DNA of 64,000 nt, taken from contig CAUEEP010000935.1 in assembly GCA_958450365.1 (NCBI GenBank), positions 1,748,001 to 1,812,000 on the forward strand, written 5' to 3'. A model generated the notes under the pieces. It saw only the letters and a program-made list of their open reading frames with translations. It was not told where the DNA came from and did not search any database. The position numbers were made by a program, and so were the translations under genes. Shown here piece by piece: positions 10,942-22,329 of this stretch (its first letter is position 1; every line of letters starts with the position of its first letter). The DNA comes from Mesorhabditis belari (lineage: Eukaryota; Nematoda; Chromadorea; Rhabditida; Rhabditidae).

Positions 10942-11174
10942 CACTACTGGACAGCGAAATATCATGTTTGAAAAAAGATCGTCACTTTCGCGCGTCTGTA
11001 ACTCCCTTGTCTTTACCGTATTTCTAAATATTAATATTACCATTGTGTAGCCCTTGAAAAGAGCTTTCAGAAAATGGATAACACTAATAGTTTAAACTCA
11101 AAGACAAAGGGGAGTTACAGACGCGCGAAAGTGACGATCGTTTTTCAAATATCATATTTCATTGTCCAGTACTG
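10942..11174. mobile_element. Tc1-like MITE without the mariner (empty form)
   Basis: 233 bp between TA dinucleotides. Arms match the composites (ATCATGTTTGAAAAAAGATC, CGCGTCTGTAACTCCCTTGT). Where the composites carry the mariner, this copy reads AAAATGGATAACACTAATAG, so it shows the pre-insertion structure with one base changed at the target TA. Confidence 0.88.
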
Positions 11175-11994
11175 TATCTTTATTGAAAAGGAAAACGAAA
11201 GCCACTTTTCCAGCTGAACACTTTATTGATTGAAATTCAAAAGAAATCGATGATTTAAAGCCTGAAAGCTTGAAAAAGCCTCAAAAAAACGCCTAAACAC
11301 AACCATTTTACAAAATGAAATTCCAGATTTTGCAACATGCTTTTTCTTTTAAAAAATTCCTTTAAAAAAGGAAAATTATGCAGAAAATTATGCAGAAAGT
11401 TGTTTCATGCTGATTTCAAATCAAAGATTGTTTAGTTAGAATGAAATCGTTTTGTGAGCAAATGTTTGAAGCTGTGCAAAAGTAGAAAAAAAATAATCGT
11501 TCCCAAGAAAAATGTTTACATGGCTCACTAGAGAGGTCACTGTTTTCACAGCTTTCTGAAAAAAAAATAATATAAGATTTTAAAAGGAGTAAAAGCTTTT
11601 AAGTTGAAGTTTTTATTTCAATTTAGCCCGATAAAGAGCCCGATATTTTCTTGTAAATTTTCAAGATCCAATGATCCAATGATCAGACTATCTTTTGAGG
11701 TTTTGAAGTTGCTTTATCCCGGCTTATCCCCAGCTTATCTCCTCTTATGTCTTTATAAGTAATAGTATCTTTACGTTTATTGATGCTACAGTCAATTCAT
11801 ACAATCAAGGGTTTCAAATGAGTTACTGTAAAATCGATTGCTGAATTACCAAGTACAACAGTCGTATCACGAACTTTAAATTGTGTGATTCTAGAGATTC
11901 TAGAAAAATTGCTATGCTGTATGCTGAAGCAATCAATCCAGCTTCTTCAAATACCTTCTACGAGTTCTAATTCCTTTTTCTCTTCATTTCAATA

Positions 11995-12656
11995 CCATAT
12001 CCAAGACTATGGGACATTTGATTCGCGTCCCGCTCCCTTTGCCATTGGCAATCTAACTTTGAACTCAAATATCTTTGTGTTGGGCTGTTCAATTTAAATA
12101 GTTTTTGTACCAATCGATAGAGAAAGACTTGGCGTATCTGATGATACCAAGAATCTTGAGATCGACAGGCCAACCACAAGAAATTTGAGCTCAAAGTTGA
12201 ATTGACAATGCCAATGGCAAATTTGATACGCCATTGGCATTGGCAATCCAACTTTAAGCTCAAATTTCTTGGTGTTGGGCTGTTCAATTTAAATATTCTT
12301 TTTATCCTTAGATCCGCCAAGTCTTTCCCCATCGATCGGTACAAAAACTATTTAAATTGGACACGCCAACAGCAAGAAATCTGAGCTCAAAGCTAGTTTG
12401 CCAATGGCAAAAGGGGAGGGACAGCGGACCTTTTATACGTGCCTGGCCCCTTTTGCCATTGGTAATCTAACTTTAAGCTCAAATTTCTTGGTGTTGAGCT
12501 GTCCAATTTAAATACTTTTTACACCAATCGATGGAGAGAGACTTGGCGCATCTAATGATGCTAAGAATATTTAAATTGAACAGCCCAACACCAAGAAATT
12601 TGAGCTCAACGTTGGATTGACAATGGCAAAAGGGGCGGGACGTGAATCAAATATCC
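11995..12656. repeat. Dispersed repeat C, complex copy with internal inversions
   Basis: Repeated modules GTGTTGGGCTGTTCAATTTA, AAATTTGAGCTCAAAGTTGG and TTTTGCCATTGG occur several times in both orientations, so the block is a patchwork of inverted units. Shorter copies sit at 15,330-15,540 and 48,475-48,897. The 12,571-12,656 part is read through by the last exon of the GPCR gene. Confidence 0.8.
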
Positions 12657-15600
12657 AATTCTCATGCCCATTTCCATCCCATTCCCACGATTCTTTTCCT
12701 TTCACTTTCCCACCCACCCAAGCTGCTACCTGCTCGGTTCCCGTGTATCCAGATGGTCTAGGTCGACTCGTGTCCCCATCTCCACCCCAATCGTCTTGCC
12801 ATTTGCTGAAATGAAAAATGGGATTTTTGAAAATGCAAAGTTTGGGTTTCAACATAGACAAGACTACATAAGGAACAGAACTTTTAATAGCTTATTTAAC
12901 CGTAACCATTTAAACTTATTTTTATACCCTACCCTGCTAGTTAGTGAGTGGTCATTTGTTAATGGAAAATTTGTAATCAACAATGATAACAATGTTCCGT
13001 ATTCAGCTTGGCGAAAAACATTTAGTAAGTTTTAAATTAAAAAGGTGTTATAGACAGGGGTTTGGAAAATCTTATTGTTGTTTTATTTCAAATTGTTTTT
13101 TTCAAAGTGAAAAATCGTCAAAGAGTCGATTTTTCCAATGATTAAATTATCATTTTAAAAAAATTAATTTTTTTTTATTAAACTGAAAATGAAGAGCTTT
13201 AGACATATTTTTCTATTTTAAGTAAACAGATAGTTCTTTATACATTTAGAAACAATGATTTCAAAGTTAACCAAACCCAATGTGAAATCTTGTTTCTAGT
13301 ATATAAAAGAAAGAGTGATTCTTTTATTAAATCACTTAATTGCAAGTAGAATTTTCAAGAAATATCTTCAAATAATGCATTTGAAATCATTTAATCATTT
13401 GAAATCTCTGAAAAACGAATCTTTTAATCAGTTATTGGGTTGGTGAATTGAAAACCGCCGGCTATTGTCTTATGTGAGAGTTTGAGCACTTTCTTCAAAA
13501 GAAACCCATTTTGGTGTCAATGGAAAAGTTGTAGAGAATCAAAAATCAAGCTTATATCCAAATTTTCAGAACGATTCAAAAACTGGTTTTCAAGAAATGC
13601 CAAATTTACGAATTTTCACAAAACTTGCATTTTAAGCGAAACTGCTAAGTGTATCTTTTTGGAAATTTGGCTATAAGCTGAATTTTTGATTCTCTACAAC
13701 TTTTCTATTGACACCAAAATGGGTTCCTTTTGAAGAAAGTGCTCAAACTGATCATCTCCAGGACATCTCCAGTCCTCGATTTTTGAGTCTCACACTTGTC
13801 TCACACACAAACCAAAATCCTACTACGAAAGAGGAATCCGTAAATCGCCTGTAAAATGGGCAGAAGTCGTCAATAATAATGGAAATTATTTCGAATGAAT
13901 TTATGGTTTTATGTTGAATAAATTTTCGCTCAAATTCCCGCAGTTTTCAATTCACCAACCCAATAGTATATAAAAGAAAGAGTGATTCTTTCATGAAATC
14001 ACTTAATTGCAAGTGGAATTTTCAAGAAATATCTTCAAATAATGCATTTGAAATCATTTAATCATTTGAAATCTCTGAAAAATGAATCTTTTAATTATTT
14101 AAAATCGCTGGAATCTCTTCTGGAAACAAACCTTGGATAAATAACTTTGATTTATACAAAACGCTTTTCGATCTTGAAAAAATGAAAGAGATAAATAAAT
14201 TATATTGAAACAGTTGTATATTGTTTTGAGCTAAATCCGATTTTCTTTAAAATATCGCCTTTTTTTTCTTACCTAGCAATTTTCGCCGGCAAACAACCGA
14301 GGAAAAGATTGAGGAAAACCGAGCGAAATTTCCGACTCATCGCACAGTAAATGATGAAATTGACAGCGGAATTGATGAGGGATAATAAATCCATCAAATC
14401 GCCCAATGGAGTGTACACCTGAATGCGGGAAATGGATTGGATTGGTTGGAAAATCGTTTACAATTACAGTTTATTTCTTCGTTTTTTCTAAAAGGTTTGG
14501 AAAACTACCGTAACCTTAACGTAAACTAGCTTTTGATCGTTATTTCCTTAGGAATTTGCATAGGATTTGTTTATTAGTGGATACTCTGTCCTTACAAATT
14601 GGAGACACCACTTCTAGCGCACTCAATTCTTCAATTTTCTCACTCTGCAATTTTGCATTTAAAATCATTTGACTCTAATTTTGAAAGCAAGATTTGAGTG
14701 CACCAGAAATGGTTTTCCTTTACCAAGAAATCATTAGGGTTATGCTTAGGCTTAAGCATAAGCTTAGGCTTAGGCTTAAGCATAGGCTTAGGCTTGGGCT
14801 TAGGCTTAGGCTTATGCTTAGGCTTAAGCATAGGCTTAGGCTTAAGCTTAGGCTTGGACTTAGTGCGAAGGCTAGCGGCTAGCGCCTGTCTATTTGGGTT
14901 TGGACTGAACCCCCATTTTCGGGATCTCAGCCAGTTCTCGGAGCTAAGGTGCAGGCGATTAGGCTTAGGCTTTTTCTAGACTTACTGGTGCATTAAAGGA
15001 TTCGGTGTCAAAAATCGCATTTGACACGTGTAAGATCCCTTGTGGCAATTCGGCTATCAAAAATATTGACAAAACAGCGACGAGCATCGGCGTTGTGTGA
15101 TCTCGGGGCATCTTCTTTTTATTCATCACCTTAAGATAAGATTTTTTTATTCAACTTCAAAAGGATAATGTTAATCTGAAATTTACTTGTGCCAAATTCT
15201 TTCTCCGATTCGCCACATCAGCTATGATCTTCAACAAAGCGACGATGGATAAAGTGAGGAGAATACAGGGGACCACTTTGAACAAAATACCGTTTGTCCA
15301 ATAGGCGATCTGAAAAAAACGGTTATCGGACACGCGACTGGCCCCTTTTGCCGTTGGGAATCTAACTTTGACCTCAAGTATCTTCGGGTTTGGCTGTCCA
15401 ATTTAAGTGTTCTTTGTATCATTAGATGCGTCAAGTCTTTCTCTATCGATTGGTACAAAAACTATTTAAATTGAACAGCCCAACACCAAGAAATTTGAGC
15501 TCAAAGTTGGATTGACAATGCCAATGGCGTATCAAATTTCCCGCAATCAAAAAAACGGTTTGATATGTCGTTTAGAAAACCAACTTTTAAAAGTCCGCAA

Positions 15601-18600
15601 TCGTCTTGTGATGGCCGAATCGGGTAAACGAGTGTTTGAGTGAGATTCGACGAAAGAGTTAATAGCTCCTCTCCATAATCCTCACTCAAACATTGCAGAT
15701 AGTGCTCGGCTTCAATTTCAACTATCTGCAATTTACTAGCTTATTTAATTTCTATTTAATTTCAAAAATTGTACGTAATGATAATCGTAATGATACTGGA
15801 AAGGTTTAATCTTTTGTCTAACTACAATATTCCGGAATAAACTTATACAAACATTCAAACATTCAAACATTCAAATAGTAAGAATCAATTGAAGAATTTG
15901 AAATCAGTTATGATAGTTGAATACTAGCTTTTGTTCAGTCGTAATGCCTGAACCTGAACTTTACCTGTAATGGACTGTAATGGAAAAGTCCTTTCGATTG
16001 CAAAAGTTTACTACCAAAACCAGAAACTTCCAAAATGTTCTGTTCAAAAAACAAACAAACACAAAGCCATTAAAACCCGTTAATTCTATTGGTCAAACCT
16101 CAAACGTAAGCATGTTAGGCATATTTATCGTCGTGCAAACGAGAAGTGTGATGATTGAGATGGCCATCGTCCCTTTTACTCCAATTGCCTCCGTCGGGCC
16201 GACTCTCGCCTTTCTGATGGTGAGCACACGGATTTGTGCGAGGATTACCTGGAAATTTTGCGTAAAAACTCTTTCAATACATTTGGTTAATAGTTTTTCT
16301 CTTAGAAAATTTGATATACAAACGTATGAAAAGATTGTAGAAGGCTAGCAAAACTACACTACTGAAATATCATGTTTGAAAAAAGATCGTCACTTTCGCA
16401 CGTCTGTAACTCCCTTGTCTTTACCGTATTTCTAAATATTAATATTACCATTGTGTAGCCCTTGAAAAGAGCTTTCAGAAAATGTATTAGGTTGAGGAAA
16501 AAAAATAATGTCGTTTTTGAATTCCCGTTGTTGGCAATTTTCCAGTTCAGCTAGACACTCTATACTTTCATATTATATTTGACTTTTACAAATTTAACAA
16601 TATTTTCAGGTACAAAATGCAAAAAGACGAAAAGTTTCGGCTTCGAGCCGCTTTGTGGTATGATTTTAAACAAGGAAAATCCGCGGCTGAATCGCATCGG
16701 ACAATCATTGAAGTTTTTGGGGAAGACAGCATTAGCGAAAGACAATGCCAAAGATGGTTTCATCGGTTCAAAGATGAAAATGAAAGTCTCCAAGACCAGG
16801 AACGGTCTGGACGACCCCAAGAGATTTCAGATGAGAATTTGCTTGATGCCATTGAACCAATCCAACCCTTACACTCGTGAGTTAGTGGACACATTTGGGA
16901 TGGACAAAAACAATCGACAACCACTTCATCAGTTAGGAAAACAATCACTGCGGAATATGGGTTCCTCATGAACTGACTCAAGGCAACAAAACAACCAAAA
17001 CCGTCATTACTTTTTCCTCAGCCTAATATAACACTAATAGTTTAAACTCAAAGACAAGGGGAGTTACAGACGCGCGAAAGTGACGATCGTTTTTCAAATA
17101 TCATATTTCATTGTTCAGTACTGTAAGTGTAAAGTTTTTGACAAAATTAAAAAGTAAACGGCGAAAGTTAGCCTAGTGAAAACTTGTTCAGTTAACCGTT
17201 TCGACATTCATTAAAATTCATTGTCATCAAAAATTTTGACATCCGTTTGACATCAAAAATTGCATTCCTGGGAATGATCTAGTTCTAGATCTAGGAATGG
17301 TGCGATCTAGTTCTTTTGATCGTTTGTTTGATCATCATTTAATTCAGTTATATTTATTTTCAGCTTCTCTTTGCGACTCACCGTCAACCAGATACTCGTC
17401 GCGTGCAATATCACAGTGATTTGCGAGTGAAAGTAGAGAAAATACGCCCACGATTTGCTCCAATCCGATGGATCACAGCTGAAAAAGTTAACGGTTTTTA
17501 AAAGCTAGTTTCAAAACTGACAAAGGCCCGGGTCCACTAACAGCTAAATTTAGCAAACTTTTGTTTTTCAAAATTCTACGGATTTAGCTAAATTTCGCGC
17601 CAAACGATGTTTGCTTTTTTTGCTTTTTTTTTGCTGACAGTGTGCAGAAAAGTAGCTCTTTTCTGTGAAATCTTATTTGATGCTTTGATTTTGAATATCT
17701 CTGATTCTCTTGTCCCTCCTCTAAAGATCATTTGTGTGATAAAAGGAGATGGAGCCCACTTTGCCTTACTTTTCTTTGGCTTTGAAACACTGAACCAACG
17801 ATTGACTATATATTTTATTGTATTTTCTCGCTAGATTAGTGATTGTGATATATTCGAAATAAATATCTAAATAATCATTGCCCCATCGGTACCCTCTCAC
17901 GCACTGCACAGACAGAATACGCTAGCTTTATGTGGCGGCATCTACAAGATCTACATCTACAATTCAATCTACGAGAAACAAAACTCAATATTGCTAAATT
18001 TAGCAACTTTTTTTTGGTATTAGTACTTGTAGTGACAGTATATTAGCACACGGTATTAGCACACAATGGAGTTGAAAGGATAGCGACGCATATTAAATCT
18101 CGCACAATAGGCGTTCCCCCACAAAGGTGTCTAGCTGGCCACTTCCATCCGTGGTGATGGAAATGGGCCATTTCCATCACGAGATCGTCACGACAGCACT
18201 TAGCATTTAGCAGAGTTGATAAATGCTAAACTGCTAAATCCGCTAATTGCTAGATGGTAAATGTGGACTAATAAGTAAATAGTGGACCCGGGGGAGGGTC
18301 AAACCAAATTAGCGTTGCATAAGATTGCTTTTGAAATATCTTAATGATTACCGATTTTGAGCAGTGAGAAGAAAATGCGAGACAAAAATCGATAGAGAAC
18401 TCATGACAATGACATCACAGATGGCGACCGCGCAAAGCAACAAATTCACAGCTGAAATCATTGAGGGACGAGTGAGGACGAGGACGGTCGAGATGTTCAT
18501 CAATGTGCCTGCAAAGATCGAGTTGATAGAGAAATTTTGAATTTGATTTGAGTTGGATTTAGATAGATTTGGTTTAGATTAAGATTGCGAAGTTGAAAAG

Positions 18601-19491
18601 AGCTTTTAAGCAGAGAAATTTGAAACTTATAGTAAAAAAACAGTCGTTTCGGGGAGTGGGACAAATGCGACCTTTTTTTGCGCACCCGGACATTTGCGCA
18701 CCATTTTTTTCCGTACTTAGCCCATTAGCGCACTTTTTTTCGCGCTTTTAAAAAAGCTCTAAAAGCTAATATTAACGAATTTCTATTCCAAAAGTTGTTT
18801 TTCTAGGTAATTTGAGGGTGTCGAATTCAAATTTTGACATAACAGAGCGTGTGGAACCTATTGAAAGACATTGAAATTGAAAGACAAAACGGCTAGATCA
18901 AATTACAGAAAATTGTTGATTTTTCTCTTTGGATAACTCCGTCCGTTTGTTTCCACAAGCTCTGATATGCCAAAATTTCGATTCTACGCCCTAAAATTAC
19001 CTAGAAAAAACAACATTTGGAATAGAAATTGGTTAATATTAGCTTTTTAGAGCTTTTTTAAAACGTGAAAAAAGGTGCGCTAATGGGCAAGGTGCGCAAA
19101 AAAAGGTCGCATTTGTCCCACTCCCGTCGTTTCGAGTCGATATCGTTGGATTGGACTTGGGAAATTGCGAACAAAAGCTAAACCAAATCCACTCTGGCTG
19201 AAGTTGTTCGAATCCCTTCTTAACTCATTGATATCTAGGATTTTTCTGTGAGAAAAAGAACTCACCAGTCATGCACAAAACGACGGCAATGTAAGGATGA
19301 AAGTTGACATAGACACTGTGTACTGCTTGCGTCACATCGGCCACCCATGCCGCCTGGAAAAGAGGAGAACAATTTAAGAGAACAATTGTTTTACAATGTA
19401 AATGAATAGTTATTTTATAGTTTTCTACCATTTTTCGTGCTCGATTTTTTACCTTAAACTTCACCGATCCCAAGGCACAAGACTCCGTCAT
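12571..19491 (-). CDS. Rhodopsin-family GPCR, DMSR/FMRFamide-peptide receptor-like (10 exons)
   Basis: Exons (minus): 19491-19453, 19353-19266, 18508-18352, 17478-17382, 16248-16099, 15725-15585, 15309-15187, 15129-14986, 14418-14273, 12805-12571; about 439 residues with every junction in phase. Visible parts: a short extracellular start, TM1 (HPYIAVVLCMTGTLMNISTV), TM2 (AVNLLLCAVAICDVIVMSSL), TM3 preceded by the extracellular Cys in CDPSDW, TM4, an extracellular loop with the partner Cys (EHYLQCLSEDYGEE), TM5, TM6 (DHTTPMLVAVLSIFLIAELP then QGIL) and TM7 (SLINSAVNFIIYCAMSRKFR). The TTPML...ELPQGIL motif and HPYIA start are as I know them from nematode/insect myosuppressin-type receptors. It should sit in the neuronal or muscle plasma membrane and bind an RFamide-type peptide; the ligand is not inferable. 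The last exon runs into repeat C. Confidence 0.85.
13297..14098. repeat. About 134-bp direct duplication flanking a mariner-type element
   Basis: The segment beginning TAGTATATAAAAGAAAGAGT occurs at 13,297-13,430 and again at 13,964-14,097 with only a few differences, on either side of the 13,435-13,963 element. It lies in the last GPCR intron. Confidence 0.88.
13435..13963 (+). mobile_element. Mariner-type element, deleted, C-terminal transposase codons only
   Basis: Tips TTGGGTTGGTGAATTGAAAA and complement, flanked by TA. Near the right end the plus strand reads PVKWAEVVNNNGNYFE and a stop, a mariner transposase C-terminus. Inside is a palindrome built on AAACCCATTTTGGTGTCAAT and its complement, so the catalytic region is gone. 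Relatives: the fragment at 5413 and the element at 23,727. Confidence 0.82.
14738..14973 (+). repeat. Degenerate TTAGGC (telomere-type) tract in GPCR intron 8
   Basis: From 14,738 to about 14,865 nearly every position belongs to GGCTTA/AGCTTA/GCATAA-type hexamers, with TTAGGC perfect many times. Two more copies occur at 14,959-14,970. TTAGGC is the canonical nematode telomere unit. The variants (TTAAGC, TTATGC, TTGGGC) show it is old. It ends 16 bases before the exon 8 donor. Confidence 0.85.
15330..15540. repeat. Dispersed repeat C, short copy
   Basis: Contains CCCCTTTTGCCGTTGGGAAT, an inverted AAATTTGAGCTCAAAGTTGG and GACTTGACGCATCTAATGAT on the minus strand. It sits in the GPCR intron between the extracellular-loop exon and the TM5 exon. 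Confidence 0.75.
16357..17123. mobile_element. Tc1-like MITE carrying a nested mariner (composite copy 2)
   Basis: Same structure as 10,041-10,822, in the GPCR intron between exons 4 and 5, between TA dinucleotides at 16,355 and 17,124. The left tip has lost a few bases (CACTACTGAAATATC). The left arm matches the empty MITE at 10,942 rather than copy 1. Confidence 0.87.
16487..17026 (+). pseudogene. Nested mariner, copy 2, same deletion plus frameshifts
   Basis: Nearly identical to 10,180-10,725, including the same deletion of the catalytic domain. The frame starts at 16,617 but is broken after DAIE by lost bases around 16,856-16,870 and again near 16,905-16,945. The shared deletion point shows both copies descend from one already-deleted mariner. 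Confidence 0.85.
18652..19125. mobile_element. Fold-back element, subfamily A, copy 2
   Basis: GGGAGTGGGACAAATGCGAC tips with matching GTCGTTTC(G) at 18,643-18,651 and 19,126-19,134 (8 or 9 bp, depending on which G belongs to the tip). It lies in GPCR intron 2. Confidence 0.88.
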
Positions 19492-19968
19492 CCCGTCATC
19501 GAGACATTTTCAGAGAAAAGGAGAAGGAGAAAGAATAAGAAATTAACTGAAAATGATCAATTTAGAATAAGAAATATAGAATAAGAAAAAATCAAAAGAA
19601 TAGATGATACACAAGCTATTTTTGAAGTCTAGCTCTTTGAAGTCTAGCTAGTTAAAGGTATTTCTTTGAATTTAAGGGTTTCAATTTGTGAGAAATGAGT
19701 CAAGAAAGGGAAATAGTCAAGAAAATAGGATTTGTGTAAAATAAAACATCATCAGAATTGCGAATGGGGAAAGTTCATTGAGGAAAAATAGAAAAAAAGA
19801 GACGAGAAATGGCCAAAAGTGGCCAAATATTCTTTTTTTTTTGGTGGGTTTTTGCAGAAACAGTTGGTCTTTTCATCGAAAAAATTTTTGCAGAGATGCG
19901 TTTGAAAATAAAGCAAAAATGGAAAGATGATTAAAAAGAGTTTCTTGTTGAAATATATTTGAATAAAT

Positions 19969-20240
19969 TACCGTAAATACTGTAATAGTACCGCACCCTC
20001 CCTCGTACAGTCGCGTAGTCCCAAAAGTTTTTTAGTATTTCATTTTGTTCAAAGCGCCCGTACTTTCAAAAAATAGGTCTTTGGTATTAAAAAATAGCTC
20101 TAAATTTCAGCTATTTTTTGATACCTAAGCGCGCATTGTAGCTTAAACCGGTGTCGAGAAAAACTCGTTCAAAGCTAGACTACGCAACACTCTGCATCGT
20201 CATTATGGCCGGGTGGGGTACTATTACAGTATTTACGGTA
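19969..20240. mobile_element. MITE family C, copy 1
   Basis: Ends TACCGTAAATACTGTAATAG and complement. The interior has a second inverted pair (ATTTCAGCTATTTTTTGATA and relatives), CGCGCATTGTAGC and GTGTCGAGAAAAACTCG. Other copies: 53,723, 54,082 and 60,679. No coding capacity. Confidence 0.85.
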
Positions 20241-20460
20241 AGTGAAATAGTTTTTGATAAGACTTAGCAAGCAGAGTAAAGCATAAGCGTCAGATCAAAG
20301 TCAGATCATTTGACTAGATAAAGCCGATTAATTCAAAAGCTTCATGGTTTTTAAATGGTTTTTTAACACATTCGCGACGAATGCGCTATTGCCCCAATGG
20401 ACGAGGGGTTATTAGCAAGCTGTTAGTTAGCAAGCTTATTAGCAAGCCATGTTAGCAAGC

Positions 20461-20534
20461 TATTAGTTGGGAAAATAAAAAGGGGGTATTAATAAAATTT
20501 TTTTTTTTTTTTTGTTGGTTTTTTTTTTTTTTTT

Positions 20535-20576
<42 letters not shown>

Positions 20577-20650
20577 AAAAATTATTAAATTTTTTTTTTT
20601 TAAAAAATGGGGAAAAAAAAAAAAAAAAAAAAAAATTTATGGGTTTTTTA

Positions 20651-20690
<40 letters not shown>

Positions 20691-20902
20691 AAAAAAATAA
20701 ATATTAATATTGTGGGGGGAAGGAAAAAAAAAAAAAAAAAGAAATAAAATAAAAAAAAGAGGAAGAGGGGGGGGGGGAGGGGGGAAGGACGGGGAAAAGA
20801 TAAAAAGGGAGAGAAGGGGGGGGGGGGGGTTTTTGATTTTTTTTTTTTTTAAAATTTATTTTTTAAAAAAAAAATTTTTAGAAATGGAAAAAAAAAAAAA
20901 AA

Positions 20903-20959
<57 letters not shown>

Positions 20960-20964
20960 AAAAG

Positions 20965-21002
<38 letters not shown>

Positions 21003-21004
21003 AA

Positions 21005-21040
<36 letters not shown>

Positions 21041-21121
21041 TTAAAAATTTTTTTAAATTAAGAGAAAAAGAAAAAAAAAAAAGAAAAAAAAAAAAAAAAA
21101 AAAAAAAAAATAATTAGAAGG

Positions 21122-21158
<37 letters not shown>

Positions 21159-21315
21159 AAGAGGGAAAAAATTTTGTGTTGGGAGAAATTGAAAAAGGGG
21201 GGAGTGGGGAAAAGGGAGAAAGGGGATTTTTAAAAAAAAAAAAAAAAAAATAAAAAAAAAAAAAAAATAAAAAAGAAGAAAAAAAAAAAAGGGGGGAGAA
21301 AATTAAAAAAAAAAG

Positions 21316-21374
<59 letters not shown>

Positions 21375-21382
21375 ATTTTGGG

Positions 21383-21441
<59 letters not shown>

Positions 21442-21605
21442 TTTTTTTATATAGGGGGAAGGGGGGGGAGGTTAAATTAAGGAGATAAAAAAAAAAAAAT
21501 AAATTTAAAAAAATTATAAATTAATTTTTTTTATGGGAAGGGGGGGGGGGGTTGAGGGGGAAAAGGGAGGGGGGGGGGGAGGGAAAAAGTAAAAAAAATT
21601 AATTT

Positions 21606-21638
<33 letters not shown>

Positions 21639-21683
21639 ATTTAATATTTTATTAATAATTTTTTTTTTTTTAATTTTTTATTA
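20461..21683. other. Homopolymer-dominated tract with a single C in 1.2 kb
   Basis: Runs of A, T and G only, with one C at about 20,790 in 1,223 bases. Sequence on both sides is ordinary. Long A and T runs alternate with G runs. This looks more like a consensus failure of noisy reads or a gap-fill artefact than real DNA; frames inside it (poly-Lys) are meaningless. Confidence 0.8.
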
Positions 21684-21962
21684 GCCCCGAAATACACCTC
21701 CTATATGTAAAATTTCATGCTGAATCCGAATCTCTAATCAGATTTTGAAAATATTGCTGCCTCAAAAAGATATCGGCTCTTTTTGGCTCGTGAGACAAAA
21801 CGCCGCATTTCTCTTTCTCCAATGGTCTGTTTTCCACGATGTTTATTTTATTGGATGGAGCTCAGCTAGATGAACATTTCATATCAACATCATTTTTTGA
21901 CAAGACTTTATCCCAAAAAGGTCAAAACGACCTGACTGAGAAATACTGGGATACGCGCAATA

Positions 21963-22095
21963 GAGGTTTTCTATAGCGCAGTCGGTAGAGCGCTGTCTCT
22001 GGGGCGGGAGGGGTTTCGTCCGGTGGACCACAATTTCGTCCACCGGTGGACCGAACCGTCCCAGGGGCCAGACGGCCTTCGTCCACCGGTGGACC
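21963..22095 (+). tRNA. tRNA 5'-half-like sequence followed by a short inverted repeat
   Basis: CTATAGCGCAGTCGGTAGAGCG has a D arm typical of tRNA (GCGC...AGAGCGC). The expected T arm is replaced by GGGTTTCGTCCGGTGGACC and two GTCCACCGGTGGAC palindromes. Probably a tRNA-derived relic. Confidence 0.3.
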
Positions 22096-22329
22096 GAATC
22101 GTCCCGAACGTGTTAAATATAAATTTAGTTAGATGGGATTATTATATATCATTTGGTAGGCCGATGATTTAGATTTTCAAATGATAGATTCATATCTATC
22201 ATTTGAAAGATGCAAATCTTCTCCAAGGAAACTCCCAGCTAATGAGTTTCCGGTTCCTCACCCGCGTTAAACCAACCCGGTTCAATTGGTCGAATCGATA
22301 AAGTGAATAGCTCAAATCGATTTGCCAAC

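Larger units (their letters stand above)
6186..11990. other. Gene-free, repeat-rich stretch
   Basis: No supported exons. It holds the repeats listed separately: direct repeats at 6780/9338, a fold-back at 7312, MITE fragments at 7876 and 8600, a mariner end at 8251, a tRNA-like piece at 9571, and the Tc1-like/mariner set at 10,041-11,174. The remaining DNA is unremarkable AT-rich sequence. Confidence 0.5.

Noticed and set aside
14738..14973. A true chromosome end
   Set aside because: Hexamers are degenerate and both sides continue into exons of the same gene.
20710..20970. 86-codon Lys/Gly-rich frame
   Set aside because: Lies entirely in the C-free homopolymer tract and is an effect of base composition.
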